The notes: generated by a model not told the origin, from the letters alone. A stretch of 64,000 nt of DNA from Candidatus Gastranaerophilales bacterium (GCA_944325075.1 CALUYU010000001.1:1-64000); one strand, 5' to 3'. Positions 35,407 through 44,539 are shown, counted from the first letter of the stretch. Numbers and translations: made by a program.

Positions 35407-36199
35407 ACACACCATAAAATTAAACCTCGGCAGGCATTGTTTGAAATATATTATTAAAGCTTATAATATCAGAGAAATTTACCTGCCTTATTATATATGC
35501 CCAACATTAATTAAAACCGCAAGGGAAGAAAAATGTTATATAAAATTTTACCACATTGATAGAAATTTTTATCCGGCGCTGAATTTTGAAAATGACGCTT
35601 ATATACTTTATCCCAACTATTTTGGAATTTGTGCCTCAAATGTTATGAAGCTGGCCCATCAATATCGCAATTTGATTGTTGATAATGCTCACAATTTTTA
35701 TATGCCGGATTGCGGACTTGCCTCTTTCAATTCCCTGAGAAAATTTTTTGCCGTGAGGGACGGAGCCATATTAAATATTTCCAAAACAATTAATCTGAAA
35801 ATTCCTAAAGATACATACTCTTATAAAAATTTTTCAAGGGCAAATACATATAACGAATTTCTTACAAATGAACTTTCACTTGAGCATGAAAGCTTCAAAA
35901 TTATGTCCGAGTCTACTGAAAAACTCTTTTCACAAATTGATACAGAAAAAGAAAAACAATTAAGATTAGAACGTTTTAATCTTCTAAATAAACAGTATGC
36001 CGGCAAAAACAAATTAAAGATTAATTTGACAAAGTATGATGTTCCATTTGTATATCCGTATCTTATCAAAGATGAAGAAACCGGAAAAAGATTGGAAAAA
36101 GAAGGAAAAATTATTATAAGATACTGGCAGCCGCTTCCCGAAAAGTTTCCGGAATATGATTTTTACAAATATCTTATTCCAATACCATTAAGCCGATAA
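35399..36199 (+). CDS. Short DegT/DnrJ-like aminotransferase-fold protein
   Basis: A 266-residue protein with the order of features of the PLP-dependent DegT/DnrJ/EryC1 family: YLPYYICPTLIKTAREE, a strand with YILYPNYFGI, LIVDNAHNFYM at the usual Asp-x-Ala/His position, and SFNSLRKFFAVRDGAIL with the Lys that would hold PLP. It is about 100 residues shorter than normal members, mainly through a reduced helical C-terminal part. It may make an amino-sugar or be a degenerate relative. It is co-translated with DUF4186. Confidence 0.65.
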   Translation: MTRHTIKLNLGRHCLKYIIKAYNIREIYLPYYICPTLIKTAREEKCYIKFYHIDRNFYPALNFENDAYILYPNYFGICASNVMKLAHQYRNLIVDNAHNFYMPDCGLASFNSLRKFFAVRDGAILNISKTINLKIPKDTYSYKNFSRANTYNEFLTNELSLEHESFKIMSESTEKLFSQIDTEKEKQLRLERFNLLNKQYAGKNKLKINLTKYDVPFVYPYLIKDEETGKRLEKEGKIIIRYWQPLPEKFPEYDFYKYLIPIPLSR

Positions 36200-36200
36200 T

Positions 36201-37007
36201 TTACAAATAACACTTTCTATCCTGACCTGCAACGCCTGCATAGAGTTCAATATATTGCTTAGCCGGACTTGAATCTATTTTCGTAAGCAAAACTTCTTCT
36301 ATCTGGAAGAAACCAACATCTCCCGACATTTCAATATCAATTTTAATAGGCTTTCTTTCGCCATGGTGTATACCGATCCGGTTAATAGCGTTTGCGGAAT
36401 ATTTATGAATATCCCCGACACGCGGAGCACTGTTAATTGCCAAAGGTATACGAGCACGGCCTTTTGTCATGTCACAACCATCTGCAACAAGAATTATTCC
36501 CGCTTCTATAGAATGAATTTTCCTTGACGACATATGTCCTATAATCGCCTCAACTGCAACAGACTTAATAATCACACGTCTATGTAAATCATTTGGAAAA
36601 ACATGCATCAATGCCCGGTCAATAATCGGCTGAGCCAAAAGAACAGACATTTCTTCATGCCCCTGACGTCCGATAGCCATCCCTAAATCGTGCATTAATC
36701 CGGCAAGAATTACCGCACACATGCTATCCTCAAATGTTCCGACCTGCTCTTCCTCAAGAGAAGTCTTAATGCCTGAATCATGTAAAATATTCAGCATCTT
36801 AATTGCATTACCTACAACCTGACGCATATGAACAGGGCCGTGATCATTAAATCCAAGCCTTTTTATTGAAACATTATTTGCATAATCCTGCATTTCCTGC
36901 AATTCATCGTCCGCAAACAAATAATTCACAAGTTTAAGACAGACCGGATTATTTTTTAACCTGTCTTGTATTTTATTTTCTGTTGAAACTTCTTTAACTG
37001 ATTTCAT
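36201..37007 (-). CDS. HD-domain phosphohydrolase-like protein
   Basis: A 268-residue protein with an HD metal-binding domain: DHGPVHMRQVVGNAIKMLNI (first His), CAVILAGLMHDLGMAIGRQ (the HD pair, about residue 105) and VADGCDMTKGRARIPLAIN (last Asp). These enzymes hydrolyse phosphate monoesters or nucleotides, including second messengers. The C-terminal 70 residues (PIKIDIEMSGDVGFFQIEEV) form an extra domain I do not recognise. Single gene convergent with the DegT-like gene. Confidence 0.82.
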   Translation of the reverse strand: MKSVKEVSTENKIQDRLKNNPVCLKLVNYLFADDELQEMQDYANNVSIKRLGFNDHGPVHMRQVVGNAIKMLNILHDSGIKTSLEEEQVGTFEDSMCAVILAGLMHDLGMAIGRQGHEEMSVLLAQPIIDRALMHVFPNDLHRRVIIKSVAVEAIIGHMSSRKIHSIEAGIILVADGCDMTKGRARIPLAINSAPRVGDIHKYSANAINRIGIHHGERKPIKIDIEMSGDVGFFQIEEVLLTKIDSSPAKQYIELYAGVAGQDRKCYL

Positions 37008-37149
37008 ATTTTCCCGTTTAGTTAATAATTACAATAGTATTATACGTTAATAATAAAAAAATTTCATGTAAATTTTTATTATTAAAAGGCAATTTTCTTT
37101 TAATAAAATTGTTTATAAATATATACAATGATTTTTAAGGGGAAATATT

Positions 37150-37668
37150 ATGCCGGGGAAAAATGATATTAAGGTAAGTTTTACAGCGTCAAGTTTTCAA
37201 TACGCGGACGGAAGCAATTTTTCAACAGCCGGATGTGATTTAAAATTCAAACACGGAATAGGCGCTTATGCTGGAATATGCACTGAGTTTAAGGATGAAC
37301 CGGCCTTTCTTATTGACTTAAAGGAATCAAACAACTATCCGGGCAGTAAAACTTTCGGGCACAATATACGTGTAAGAACTAATTTGGATAATGACTTAAA
37401 TACCACCCAGCTTAGAGTATCGCCTCTTACTGTAAACCTTCCGGTCGGCCGCGGAACATCTGTTTACGCAAACCCGCATTATGTCGGGAAATATGATTAC
37501 AGATCCAAAAACTGGACAAATTCAGCAGGAATATTTTGCGGGCTTACACAAAAAATTTCAGACAAAAGCTCCATATCATTTGAAGTTCAGCGCTATAATC
37601 TCCAGGATATAAAAAACAATTCGGGAGAAAACTGGAGTTTCAACGCGATATACTCAATTACGTTATAA
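37150..37668 (+). CDS. Hypothetical beta-rich protein
   Basis: A 172-residue protein of unknown function. It consists of alternating polar/hydrophobic strands with many Gly, Asn and aromatic residues (GIGAYAGICTEF, HNIRVRTNLDNDL, GTSVYANPHYVGKYDYRSK, SISFEVQRYNLQ) and ends in a hydrophobic residue, which resembles a small outer-membrane barrel. There is no signal peptide at the ATG, which is preceded by AAGGGGAAAT, so export would need another route. Alternatively a soluble beta-sandwich. Confidence 0.6.
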   Translation: MPGKNDIKVSFTASSFQYADGSNFSTAGCDLKFKHGIGAYAGICTEFKDEPAFLIDLKESNNYPGSKTFGHNIRVRTNLDNDLNTTQLRVSPLTVNLPVGRGTSVYANPHYVGKYDYRSKNWTNSAGIFCGLTQKISDKSSISFEVQRYNLQDIKNNSGENWSFNAIYSITL

Positions 37669-37723
37669 AAATTATAAATCAGATTTTTGTAATATAATAC
37701 CGGTAGAAAGGTTATAAATTTTA

Positions 37724-38206
37724 ATGTCTGATTATAAATATTATTTAGATAACGGAATATATGATATTCAAAACGGGAATTTTCAACAAGCCATAGATAA
37801 TATTAACAAATCCTTAGAACTAAAAAATGACTGGTCAATTCCGTATTTTTACAGAGCAGCAGCATATCAGGCACTGGAAGAATATGACGAGGCAATGCTG
37901 GATTATACAAAAGCACTTCAGCTTGATAGCAAAATGACAGATGCATATTATAACCGTGCAAGAATAATTCTAACAAGAAAAGATATTGACAACCCGAATA
38001 TTGAAAATGCAGTTAAAGACCTGGAAGAAGCACTTAAGCTGGATGATAAATTCATAGATGCATTCTATGCAATGGCCGCTGCACATAAGAAACTCGGAAA
38101 TTACCACAAGGCACTTGAGTACCTTGAAAAACTTCTTGAGCTTGAGCCGGAAGCTGTTCATGCCAGAGCTTTAAAAAAGCTGATTTTACAAAAATATATT
38201 ATATAG
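37724..38206 (+). CDS. TPR protein
   Basis: A 160-residue cytoplasmic protein made of about four tetratricopeptide repeats (YLDNGIYDIQNGNFQQAIDN, YFYRAAAYQALEEYDEAMLD, AFYAMAAAHKKLGNYHKALE). No signal peptide or other domain. TPRs mediate protein binding; the partner is unknown. The ATG follows AGAAAGG with spacing about 12. It lies between the beta-rich protein and the EndoQ-like gene, all on the plus strand. Confidence 0.82.
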   Translation: MSDYKYYLDNGIYDIQNGNFQQAIDNINKSLELKNDWSIPYFYRAAAYQALEEYDEAMLDYTKALQLDSKMTDAYYNRARIILTRKDIDNPNIENAVKDLEEALKLDDKFIDAFYAMAAAHKKLGNYHKALEYLEKLLELEPEAVHARALKKLILQKYII

Positions 38207-38285
38207 TCGGATATAATCAGCGGTATTTATAATATTGCAGACTAAAGCCGTTTTTGGTATAATTCTTGCATTAAAGGGGAAAAGT

Positions 38286-39566
38286 ATGCTGTTTTATACT
38301 GATTTACATATTCATTCAAAGTATTCAAGAGCTACAAGTAAAAACTGTGATCTTGAAGAACTGGCTTTATGGGCCGAAAAAAAAGGCCTCAGCCTGATCT
38401 CTACCGGAGACTTTACTCATCCTGCCTGGTTTAACGAAATAAAAGAAAAGCTTATTCCGGCCGGAAACGGAGTATTCAGACTGAAACCCGAAATAGAAAA
38501 AAGAATATTCAAAGGCAGTGAGCCTGTAAAATTTATATTATCAGTAGAAATTTCGACAATATACAAAAAATGGGATAAAACACGAAAAGTTCATCATGTT
38601 GTGTTCATGCCGAACCTTCATTCAGCAGAAAACTTCCGGAATAAGCTAGGGGCAATCGGAAACATTAATTCTGACGGACGGCCGATATTGGGACTGGATT
38701 CAAGAAACCTGCTGGAAACCGTTTTAGACTCAGGAGAAGGTGCATACATAATCCCTGCACATATTTGGACCCCTTGGTTTTCCGTATTGGGTTCAAAGTC
38801 AGGGTTTGACAGCATAGAAGACTGTTATGACGATCTTTCCGATTACATTTTTGCAGTTGAGACCGGCCTTTCTTCTGATCCTGAGATGAACTGGCATGTA
38901 TCAAAATTAGACAAATTCAGACTTGTTTCTAATTCAGATGCACATTCACCGTCCAAACTGGCAAGAGAAGCAACTGTTTTTGATCATAACCCTGATTACT
39001 TTACGCTTATGCACGCCCTTAAAACAGGTGAGGGTTATGTCGGAACTGTAGAATTTTTCCCTGAAGAGGGTAAATACCATGAAGACGGACACAGAAAATG
39101 CAATGTCTGCATGACGCCTGAAGAAACAAAAAAGCATAATGGTATCTGTCCGGTTTGCGGAAAACCTGTAACAATAGGAGTTTCATACAGAGTAAATGAA
39201 CTTTCCGACCGAAAAGAAATTATAACACCGCCACCAACTGCCGGAAAAGTTTTCAGCCTTGTACCGCTTCCCGAAATACTTGCAGAAATAATGCAGGTTG
39301 GCCCGTCAAGCAAATCTGTTGCACTTGAATACGAAAGACTGGTTGGGAAATTCGGATCAGAGCTTTCTATACTGCAAAATATTCCGCTTGATGAACTTTC
39401 TAAATCTTCCGAAATGTTAGGAGAAGGAATTTCAAGGCTGCGTGCAGGCAAAGTTATTAAACAAGCAGGCTATGACGGGGAATACGGTGTAATAAAATTA
39501 TTTAATGAAGATGAACTTGTAAAAAAAAAATTATATAAATCTAAAATTAAATATAGACATTCCTGA
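38286..39566 (+). CDS. Endonuclease Q-like PHP-domain protein (N-terminal part of a split EndoQ-UvrD gene)
   Basis: About 426 residues with the PHP metal site: DLHIHSKYSRATSKN (HxH), STGDFTHP, an internal IPAHIWTPWFSV and SNSDAHSP. A zinc-finger region (CNVC about 285, then CPVC) follows, as in EndoQ, which nicks DNA 5' of deaminated bases. I start it at ATG 38286 because AAAGGGG precedes it and the PHP motif comes right after. The frame ends at 39566, shortly after an A10 tract (39521-39530); on the other side the UvrD frame is open without a start codon. Removing one A joins the two into one protein. Confidence 0.85.
   Translation: MLFYTDLHIHSKYSRATSKNCDLEELALWAEKKGLSLISTGDFTHPAWFNEIKEKLIPAGNGVFRLKPEIEKRIFKGSEPVKFILSVEISTIYKKWDKTRKVHHVVFMPNLHSAENFRNKLGAIGNINSDGRPILGLDSRNLLETVLDSGEGAYIIPAHIWTPWFSVLGSKSGFDSIEDCYDDLSDYIFAVETGLSSDPEMNWHVSKLDKFRLVSNSDAHSPSKLAREATVFDHNPDYFTLMHALKTGEGYVGTVEFFPEEGKYHEDGHRKCNVCMTPEETKKHNGICPVCGKPVTIGVSYRVNELSDRKEIITPPPTAGKVFSLVPLPEILAEIMQVGPSSKSVALEYERLVGKFGSELSILQNIPLDELSKSSEMLGEGISRLRAGKVIKQAGYDGEYGVIKLFNEDELVKKKLYKSKIKYRHS
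39521..39530 (+). repeat. A10 slippage tract between EndoQ-like and helicase frames
   Basis: Ten A after GAACTTGT. The EndoQ-like frame reads through to a stop at 39564-39566. With nine A the ribosome would continue ...VKKNYINLK and into the helicase with no stop. Polymerase slippage on A9-A10 is well documented in AT-rich genomes; a true mutation or an assembly error would look the same. Confidence 0.8.
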
Positions 39567-41211
39567 AGAAAAGACTAACCCGGCAAATACAACCAACAAC
39601 CTAAAAATAACAGAACAATATTCACACAATCCCAAACCGATATCTGTTGAAACAGAAAAACCAAAACAGAAAGGGCTTGATGAATACCAGCATGCAGCAG
39701 TAATTAATGAGAATCCTCAGCTTTTAATTATCGCAGGCCCGGGATCCGGTAAGACAACAGTGCTTACTAACCGTATTGCGCACCTTATCAAAGATAAACA
39801 AATTCTGCCGCAAAATTGTCTTGCAATAACGTTTACCAGAAGAGCCGCCCAGGAAATGCGGGAAAGACTTTATAAAATTTTAGGTGACAGGGCAAAGTCT
39901 ATAAAGATTAATACATTTCACTCACTTTGTTTTGAAATTCTGAAAGACAATTTTGATAAAGCAGGATTAAGTGAAAATTTTACGGTAATGAGTGACCAGG
40001 AAAGAGCCTTATGCAAGGATTCAAAACTCCTTGAAACTGCTATAAGTTTCGATGATTTAATTACACTTACCATAAAACTTTTCGACGAAAACAAAGATCT
40101 CACAGACTTTTATCGTGAACAGTTTAAGTATGTGTTTGTAGATGAATATCAGGACATTGACCTCAATCAATATAAATTAATAAAGTATCTTGTACCTGAT
40201 AATGGAAATATTTTTGTCATAGGGGATCCAAATCAGGCAATATATGGATTTAGAGGCGGGAATTCCAAATTTTTCAACAACTTTAAAGAAGATTTTCCAA
40301 AAACAGAGATAATCAACCTTAAAAATAACTACCGTTCAACAAACAATATCGTTAATGCCTCAAACCAAATGATAAACTCCTATAATATTATTTCTGTATA
40401 TGATAAACCTCATGAAAAAATTACAATACATGCGGCCCCGACCGATAAAGCAGAAGCAGAATTTATCGCAAGTACAATAGAAAATCTTATCGGAGGCCAC
40501 AGCTTCTTCTCTATTGATTCCCAAAGATCATCCGGGCAGGAAAATGATTACTCTTTTTCAGACTTTGTAATTCTTTACCGTACATCAACCCAGCTCCCGC
40601 CAATAATAGAGGCGCTTAAAAGAACAGGCATGCCTTTTGTAAAACTTTCAAACGACTTGTTATGCGAAAACAAAAATGTAATAGAATTATTAACTCTTTT
40701 AACAGATGAAACACCGGTTAACGGCCAGCTTGAAGCTTTATATGAAGAGTTCAGCAGCAAAATAGATGATTATGTTTTAAAATATCTCTTAAATCTTGCA
40801 CTGGAGCATAACAATAAAAATGACTTCATACATGAAGTTTCGTTTATAACAGAGGCAGATACACTTGACCCGCGTGCAGACCGGATAGCTCTAATGACAC
40901 TTCATGCTTCAAAAGGCCTAGAGTTTAAATGTGTATTTATTGCGGGACTTGAGAATGAAATATTGCCTTTGTACCGTGCAAAAACAGAAGAAGAAATTAC
41001 TGAAGAACAACGACTTTTATATGTTGGCATGACTCGTGCAAAAGAAAGACTGTTCTTAACAAGAGCAGTTAAACGTAAATGGCTGGGTATCGTTAAAAAT
41101 TTAGAGATTTCTCCGTTTTTAGCTAAAATTCAGGAGGATCTGCTTAATTTCAGCAAATTTGAAAAACAGTTTAAAGAAAAAAACAATTCAGAACAATTAA
41201 GCTTATTTTAA
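39523..41211 (+). CDS. UvrD/Rep-type helicase domain lacking its own start (C-terminal part of split gene)
   Basis: The open frame 39523-41211 encodes a superfamily 1 helicase. Walker A is IIAGPGSGKTTVLTNR at about 39727-39774, motif II FVDEYQDID, motif III VIGDPNQAIYGFRGG, motif IV NNYRSTNN, motif V/VI TLHASKGLEFKCVFIAGLEN and LLYVGMTRAKERL. Between 39523 and the Walker A there is no ATG, GTG or TTG in frame; the first is a GTG at 39760, which would cut off the nucleotide site. The helicase therefore probably depends on frameshift or slippage fusion with the EndoQ-like part, or it is a broken gene. Confidence 0.8.
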   Translation, partial: KKNYINLKLNIDIPEEKTNPANTTNNLKITEQYSHNPKPISVETEKPKQKGLDEYQHAAVINENPQLLIIAGPGSGKTTVLTNRIAHLIKDKQILPQNCLAITFTRRAAQEMRERLYKILGDRAKSIKINTFHSLCFEILKDNFDKAGLSENFTVMSDQERALCKDSKLLETAISFDDLITLTIKLFDENKDLTDFYREQFKYVFVDEYQDIDLNQYKLIKYLVPDNGNIFVIGDPNQAIYGFRGGNSKFFNNFKEDFPKTEIINLKNNYRSTNNIVNASNQMINSYNIISVYDKPHEKITIHAAPTDKAEAEFIASTIENLIGGHSFFSIDSQRSSGQENDYSFSDFVILYRTSTQLPPIIEALKRTGMPFVKLSNDLLCENKNVIELLTLLTDETPVNGQLEALYEEFSSKIDDYVLKYLLNLALEHNNKNDFIHEVSFITEADTLDPRADRIALMTLHASKGLEFKCVFIAGLENEILPLYRAKTEEEITEEQRLLYVGMTRAKERLFLTRAVKRKWLGIVKNLEISPFLAKIQEDLLNFSKFEKQFKEKNNSEQLSLF

Positions 41212-41270
41212 AATAAACATCTTCAGGGAAAAGATTTATAATCCGCTGTTATCACGCCGGCAGAAAAATT

Positions 41271-41291
41271 AAAAAAAAAAACTTTTATAAT
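41271..41291 (+). promoter_or_regulatory. A-tract promoter of the phosphatase gene
   Basis: A run of 11 A (41271-41281) is followed by CTTT and TATAAT (41286-41291), about 35 bases before the ATG of the phosphatase-like gene. The A run occupies the -35/spacer region, so length changes could alter promoter strength. Confidence 0.45.
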
Positions 41292-41325
41292 GGCAAATTA
41301 AAAATTTCAGAGGATTTATACAAGT

Positions 41326-41874
41326 ATGAAAATAAATCCTAAAACAAACCTCCCAAACTATATGCACATTGTTGACGATAAACTCATAAGAGGAAAAGCC
41401 CTTACCTCTCCGTTAATAATTTATAAAATTAAACGCCAAAACATAACACAGATAATAGATTTAAGAAATACATCAACAATAAAAAGGCCGCTTGAAAAAT
41501 TTTTCTGTAAATTATTCGGAATAAAATACGTTAACTGCAAATACCCCCATAGGTTAAACTATGTACCGGATATAGATTTTTTTAACAGAATAAATACACT
41601 GATAAGAAATAATAACGGAAAAACCTACATTCATTGTGAATACGGCAAGAGAAGAACCGGAATAAGTGTGGCGATTTACGAACAGCAGTATTTGAAAAAA
41701 GATAAATACAGTATCATTCAAAACATGTTGGATCTGGGATATAAAGAGCTTAAGTCAAACCCCAAATCTTCAAAAGCCGTAAGGTTAAAAACAATATTTA
41801 ACGATTTTTTAAACAAATATTATCCTAATGAGATTACAGAAATATACAAAAAGTTAAACCTGCCAAAGAATTAA
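41326..41874 (+). CDS. Protein tyrosine/dual-specificity phosphatase-like protein
   Basis: A 182-residue cysteine-dependent phosphatase. The P-loop is IHCEYGKRRTGISVAIYE (about 102-119), giving the CX5R signature with catalytic Cys and Arg. The general acid is less clear; IDLRNTSTIKRPLEKF lies in the expected upstream part. The N-terminal VDDKLIRGKALTSPLIIYK matches bacterial PTP-like proteins (DSP/Siw14 style), which can act on phosphotyrosine, phosphoinositides or inositol phosphates. It has its own promoter and stands apart from neighbours. Confidence 0.82.
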   Translation: MKINPKTNLPNYMHIVDDKLIRGKALTSPLIIYKIKRQNITQIIDLRNTSTIKRPLEKFFCKLFGIKYVNCKYPHRLNYVPDIDFFNRINTLIRNNNGKTYIHCEYGKRRTGISVAIYEQQYLKKDKYSIIQNMLDLGYKELKSNPKSSKAVRLKTIFNDFLNKYYPNEITEIYKKLNLPKN

Positions 41875-41912
41875 CTTTATTGTCAACAATCACTTACCGC
41901 AAAATATTTTAA

Positions 41913-43133
41913 CTATACGTCAACTTCCACAAAATCATCTTCAGACGGCATGTCAACATCTGTTTTATATGTTTTATGGTGACAATCTTTGCATAATACC
42001 ATAATATTCCCCGGAGTAGAAGGGCCACCATCTGTATGTCTTTCAATATGATGATATTCCGGCTCTTTATAATCCTTAAAGACATATCCGCACATTTCAC
42101 ATTGAGGATGCTGGCTGAATAATGCAATCTTTTCCTCATTAGATATTTGTCTTTTCACATCCTTTTCAACAAGTTTAATTTCATTAAGAAAAGCCTCTTT
42201 AATAAGCTTAAGCCTCAATGCAATAATGCGTTTTGACCAACCGCCTCTGACATTATCATAGAACTTTTGGTATAAAGAATTAGAACGACGCCAGTCTTCA
42301 CAGTAAACACAACTGTGAAAATCTTTTACAAATTTTCCTATAAGCTCTTCCTGACCATGTATAACATACTCTTTCTTTAAATCAGACACAAGAGAATAAA
42401 CAGTTAAAACCCAAGCGTGTTTTTCTAAATGACCATATCTGTCTTCAGGAAAACATCTTCTCAAATAATCTAAAATACTTTCAACTTCTTTTACAACAGC
42501 ATCATTTTCCGAAAGCTCCTTATTATCGGACATAAAAGAATATATATAATCAGATCCGCTTTCGCTCGGCCCATCCATCTCAAATTTTAATATACGCATT
42601 ACATCAGGATAAGCACCGTATCTATCCTGATTTATTGCGATAGAATTTTGTATAAACGGATGTTTGGCAAGTTTTCTCATCACCTTTACAATATTCCCCG
42701 GCAATGCATTCATCCGCTCTCCGATTGATAAAGGCTTTCCTCTTTGCAGTCTGGAAAATAACATTCGAATTCTTTCATCATCATAATTCTTAATGAGGTG
42801 AATGCTCAATTCGTAATCTAAAAATTTTTCACGTAAATCTTCAGGCAGCTGTTCAAACTTTACCCCATCAAGCTCATTACCGGAAAATTTTCCGTTTAAA
42901 CCAAATTTCCCCTGATGATAGTCTGTTATAGTTCCAAGCCTTTGCTGCCCGTCAATTATGTAATAATAATCATCTTTTTGGTTTATAAAAAACAATGGCA
43001 TTGGTTCGGATTTTAATATTGTATCAATTAAACACTGCTTATCTTCTCTAGACCAAGCATCAGCGGGGCTTTGATAATCATAATCAACTTTGTACTTATC
43101 ATAATTTACTAAATAATCACGAATTTTTGCCAT
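41913..43133 (-). CDS. DUF262-HNH endonuclease, GmrSD-like defence protein
   Basis: A 406-residue protein. Residues 1-200 are a DUF262 (ParB/Srx-like) domain with the IIDGQQRLGTITDYHQG motif, which in GmrS binds and hydrolyses nucleotide. The C-terminal part has an HNH nuclease with a zinc site: CEMCGYVFKD, EYHHIERHTDGG and CKDCHH. Related proteins are type IV restriction enzymes that attack modified phage DNA. GmrS and GmrD may be separate or fused; this is the fused type. It lies next to a tRNA-Ala gene, a common landing place for accessory DNA. Confidence 0.82.
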   Translation of the reverse strand: MAKIRDYLVNYDKYKVDYDYQSPADAWSREDKQCLIDTILKSEPMPLFFINQKDDYYYIIDGQQRLGTITDYHQGKFGLNGKFSGNELDGVKFEQLPEDLREKFLDYELSIHLIKNYDDERIRMLFSRLQRGKPLSIGERMNALPGNIVKVMRKLAKHPFIQNSIAINQDRYGAYPDVMRILKFEMDGPSESGSDYIYSFMSDNKELSENDAVVKEVESILDYLRRCFPEDRYGHLEKHAWVLTVYSLVSDLKKEYVIHGQEELIGKFVKDFHSCVYCEDWRRSNSLYQKFYDNVRGGWSKRIIALRLKLIKEAFLNEIKLVEKDVKRQISNEEKIALFSQHPQCEMCGYVFKDYKEPEYHHIERHTDGGPSTPGNIMVLCKDCHHKTYKTDVDMPSEDDFVEVDV

Positions 43134-43257
43134 TTTTCATACCTCCGTAGAAATTATAATATAAAATATAAAAATTCGATATAGCTTTTTAGCTATTTTT
43201 TTATAGTGGCCAAAATCTTATATGATACGAAAACATAATACAAAATTATGAAGCTAA

Positions 43258-43285
43258 TAAAAAAGAGGCATTCCGAGCCTTTTTA
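43258..43285. terminator. Terminator beyond tRNA-Ala(GGC)
   Basis: AAGAGGC and GCCTTTTT around ATTCCGA give a short stem flanked by A and T runs (43258-43285); on the minus strand it ends with TTTTTT and would stop the tRNA transcript. Confidence 0.5.
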
Positions 43286-43291
43286 TAAAAA

Positions 43292-43367
43292 TGGTGGAGC
43301 GTAGGGGACTTGAACCCCTGACCCCCACACTGCCAGTGTGATGCGCTACCAGCTGCGCTAACGCCCC
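43292..43367 (-). tRNA. tRNA-Ala(GGC)
   Basis: The minus strand folds as a full cloverleaf of 76 bases with CCA encoded. The acceptor GGGGCGT pairs with ACGCTCC and has G3-U70, the alanine identity pair. The anticodon loop is CTGGCAG (anticodon GGC), and the T arm has GGTTCAAGTCC. It flanks the accessory block that runs to the second alanine tRNA at 46395. Confidence 0.95.
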
Positions 43368-43447
43368 AGAGTTATTAATTTTACCGAATCCACCATGAAC
43401 ATTTCAGATAAAATCGGTATCTTTATTCTAACACAAAAATATAAAAA

Positions 43448-44077
43448 TTATGCATTTTGAAATAATTCAGGAGCAGAGGCGGCAGAAATTTCTTTCCCTC
43501 TTATAAAAAGCCTGTCTCCATCAGCAATTGATATGTTAGAAAAACATTCCCTAAGAGTTTTTAAATCCTTAACTTGGATATAAGGCATATTTTCAGATTT
43601 TCTATATTCCGAGAATAATGTCCAGGTATCATTATCCAAAGAATAATGGTAATGGGTCTGAGAATTTGGATATCTATGCCGTTCAAATAAAGAGAGATGC
43701 GGAACACGTTGGGAAAATATTTTCTTAAATCTTTCAAACTGTTCTATGGAATAAGGATACTTTTCACTTTCCTTACTTCCAATAAGCAGAGCTCTTTGAG
43801 GACTTTTCACAAAACGAAAAAGAGAATTTGCAATATTAGAAAAATTTTTCTTATTAGTATTATCATCCCAAAAATGAAATCCCTCTGCCTCCTTAAATGG
43901 AACAACCAACCCTCCACCTGTGCAGGTTCTTATCTCTTCAGAATAAAATTCATCTGCTTTTAATATATTTGGCACATTATGCCAAAACCCTATCTTATTC
44001 TTCTTAGATAATTTAGAATAAGCAATTCTGTCAACAAAATTGATATTTGAGGTAAATGAAACAGATTTCTTGTCCAT
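43448..44077 (-). CDS. Hypothetical protein
   Basis: About 209 residues from ATG 44077; a longer form from TTG 44119 or ATG 44098 is possible, and no site has a good Shine-Dalgarno. I do not recognise the family. Sequence features are FVDRIAYSKLSKKNKIGFWH, a Gly-rich CTGGGLVVPFKEAEGFHFWD (about 55-75), a middle rich in aromatic and His residues (HRYPNSQTHYHYSLDND), and ALLIGSKESEKYPYS. No signal or membrane segment. Cytoplasmic enzyme or binding protein of unknown role. Confidence 0.6.
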   Translation of the reverse strand: MDKKSVSFTSNINFVDRIAYSKLSKKNKIGFWHNVPNILKADEFYSEEIRTCTGGGLVVPFKEAEGFHFWDDNTNKKNFSNIANSLFRFVKSPQRALLIGSKESEKYPYSIEQFERFKKIFSQRVPHLSLFERHRYPNSQTHYHYSLDNDTWTLFSEYRKSENMPYIQVKDLKTLRECFSNISIADGDRLFIRGKEISAASAPELFQNA

Positions 44078-44190
44078 ATAAATATAAATTACGCACATAA
44101 AAATATTTGCCTGCCCCAAAAATATTTTTATTAAAATTTTACAATTGAATTATTAAGCCGTCAAAATCGCATTTAAGACTTTGAATATAA

Positions 44191-44220
44191 TAAAAAGCCC
44201 TTTGATGAATTCATCAAAGG
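44191..44220 (-). terminator. Terminator of the small-protein operon
   Basis: A perfect 22-base palindrome (44199-44220) is followed on the minus strand by GCTTTTTATTATATT. It lies downstream of the gene at 44323, so ends the 44731-44323 transcript. Confidence 0.8.
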
Positions 44221-44322
44221 TGCTAATTGTCTCTTAAATTGGGCTATTTGCATCGTTATTCAAACTCAATAAGTTTTCAAGAATAAAGATTGATACAAGA
44301 CAAGAAATTTTTTACGTAACAT

Positions 44323-44508
44323 TTAATTTGAGAGTTGTTGCTTAATATTCTGTTTTAATTCATCACAGTCAATTTTATTTTTGCGAATATATATAAGACA
44401 CTTTATTTCATCAAGTGTCAAGTATTCTTCTATATGATATTCTTCGCCCTCTTGTTCAAATAATTCCATTTCTTGTAATAGTTGCTGTATTTCTTCTTTA
44501 TTTTCCAT
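44323..44508 (-). CDS. Small acidic hypothetical protein
   Basis: A 61-residue, strongly acidic protein (MENKEEIQQLLQEMELFEQE) with a likely helical N-terminus, followed by EYLTLDEIKCLIYIRKNKID. Unknown function. It is 31 bases downstream of the gene at 44540, and the pair is followed by a clear terminator, so they form a two-gene operon in the accessory block. Could be a toxin-antitoxin pair or an element-linked pair; nothing in the sequence proves either. Confidence 0.5.
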   Translation of the reverse strand: MENKEEIQQLLQEMELFEQEGEEYHIEEYLTLDEIKCLIYIRKNKIDCDELKQNIKQQLSN

Positions 44509-44539
44509 AGATGTTTTATATCATATACAAAATAAAACA

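Noticed and set aside
39760-41211. Stand-alone helicase starting with GTG at 39760
   Set aside because: This start removes most of the Walker A motif encoded just upstream in the same open frame.
41271-41281. A11 run as a second phase-variable switch
   Set aside because: It is non-coding and poly-A runs of this length are expected in such AT-rich DNA; only a possible promoter effect is kept.
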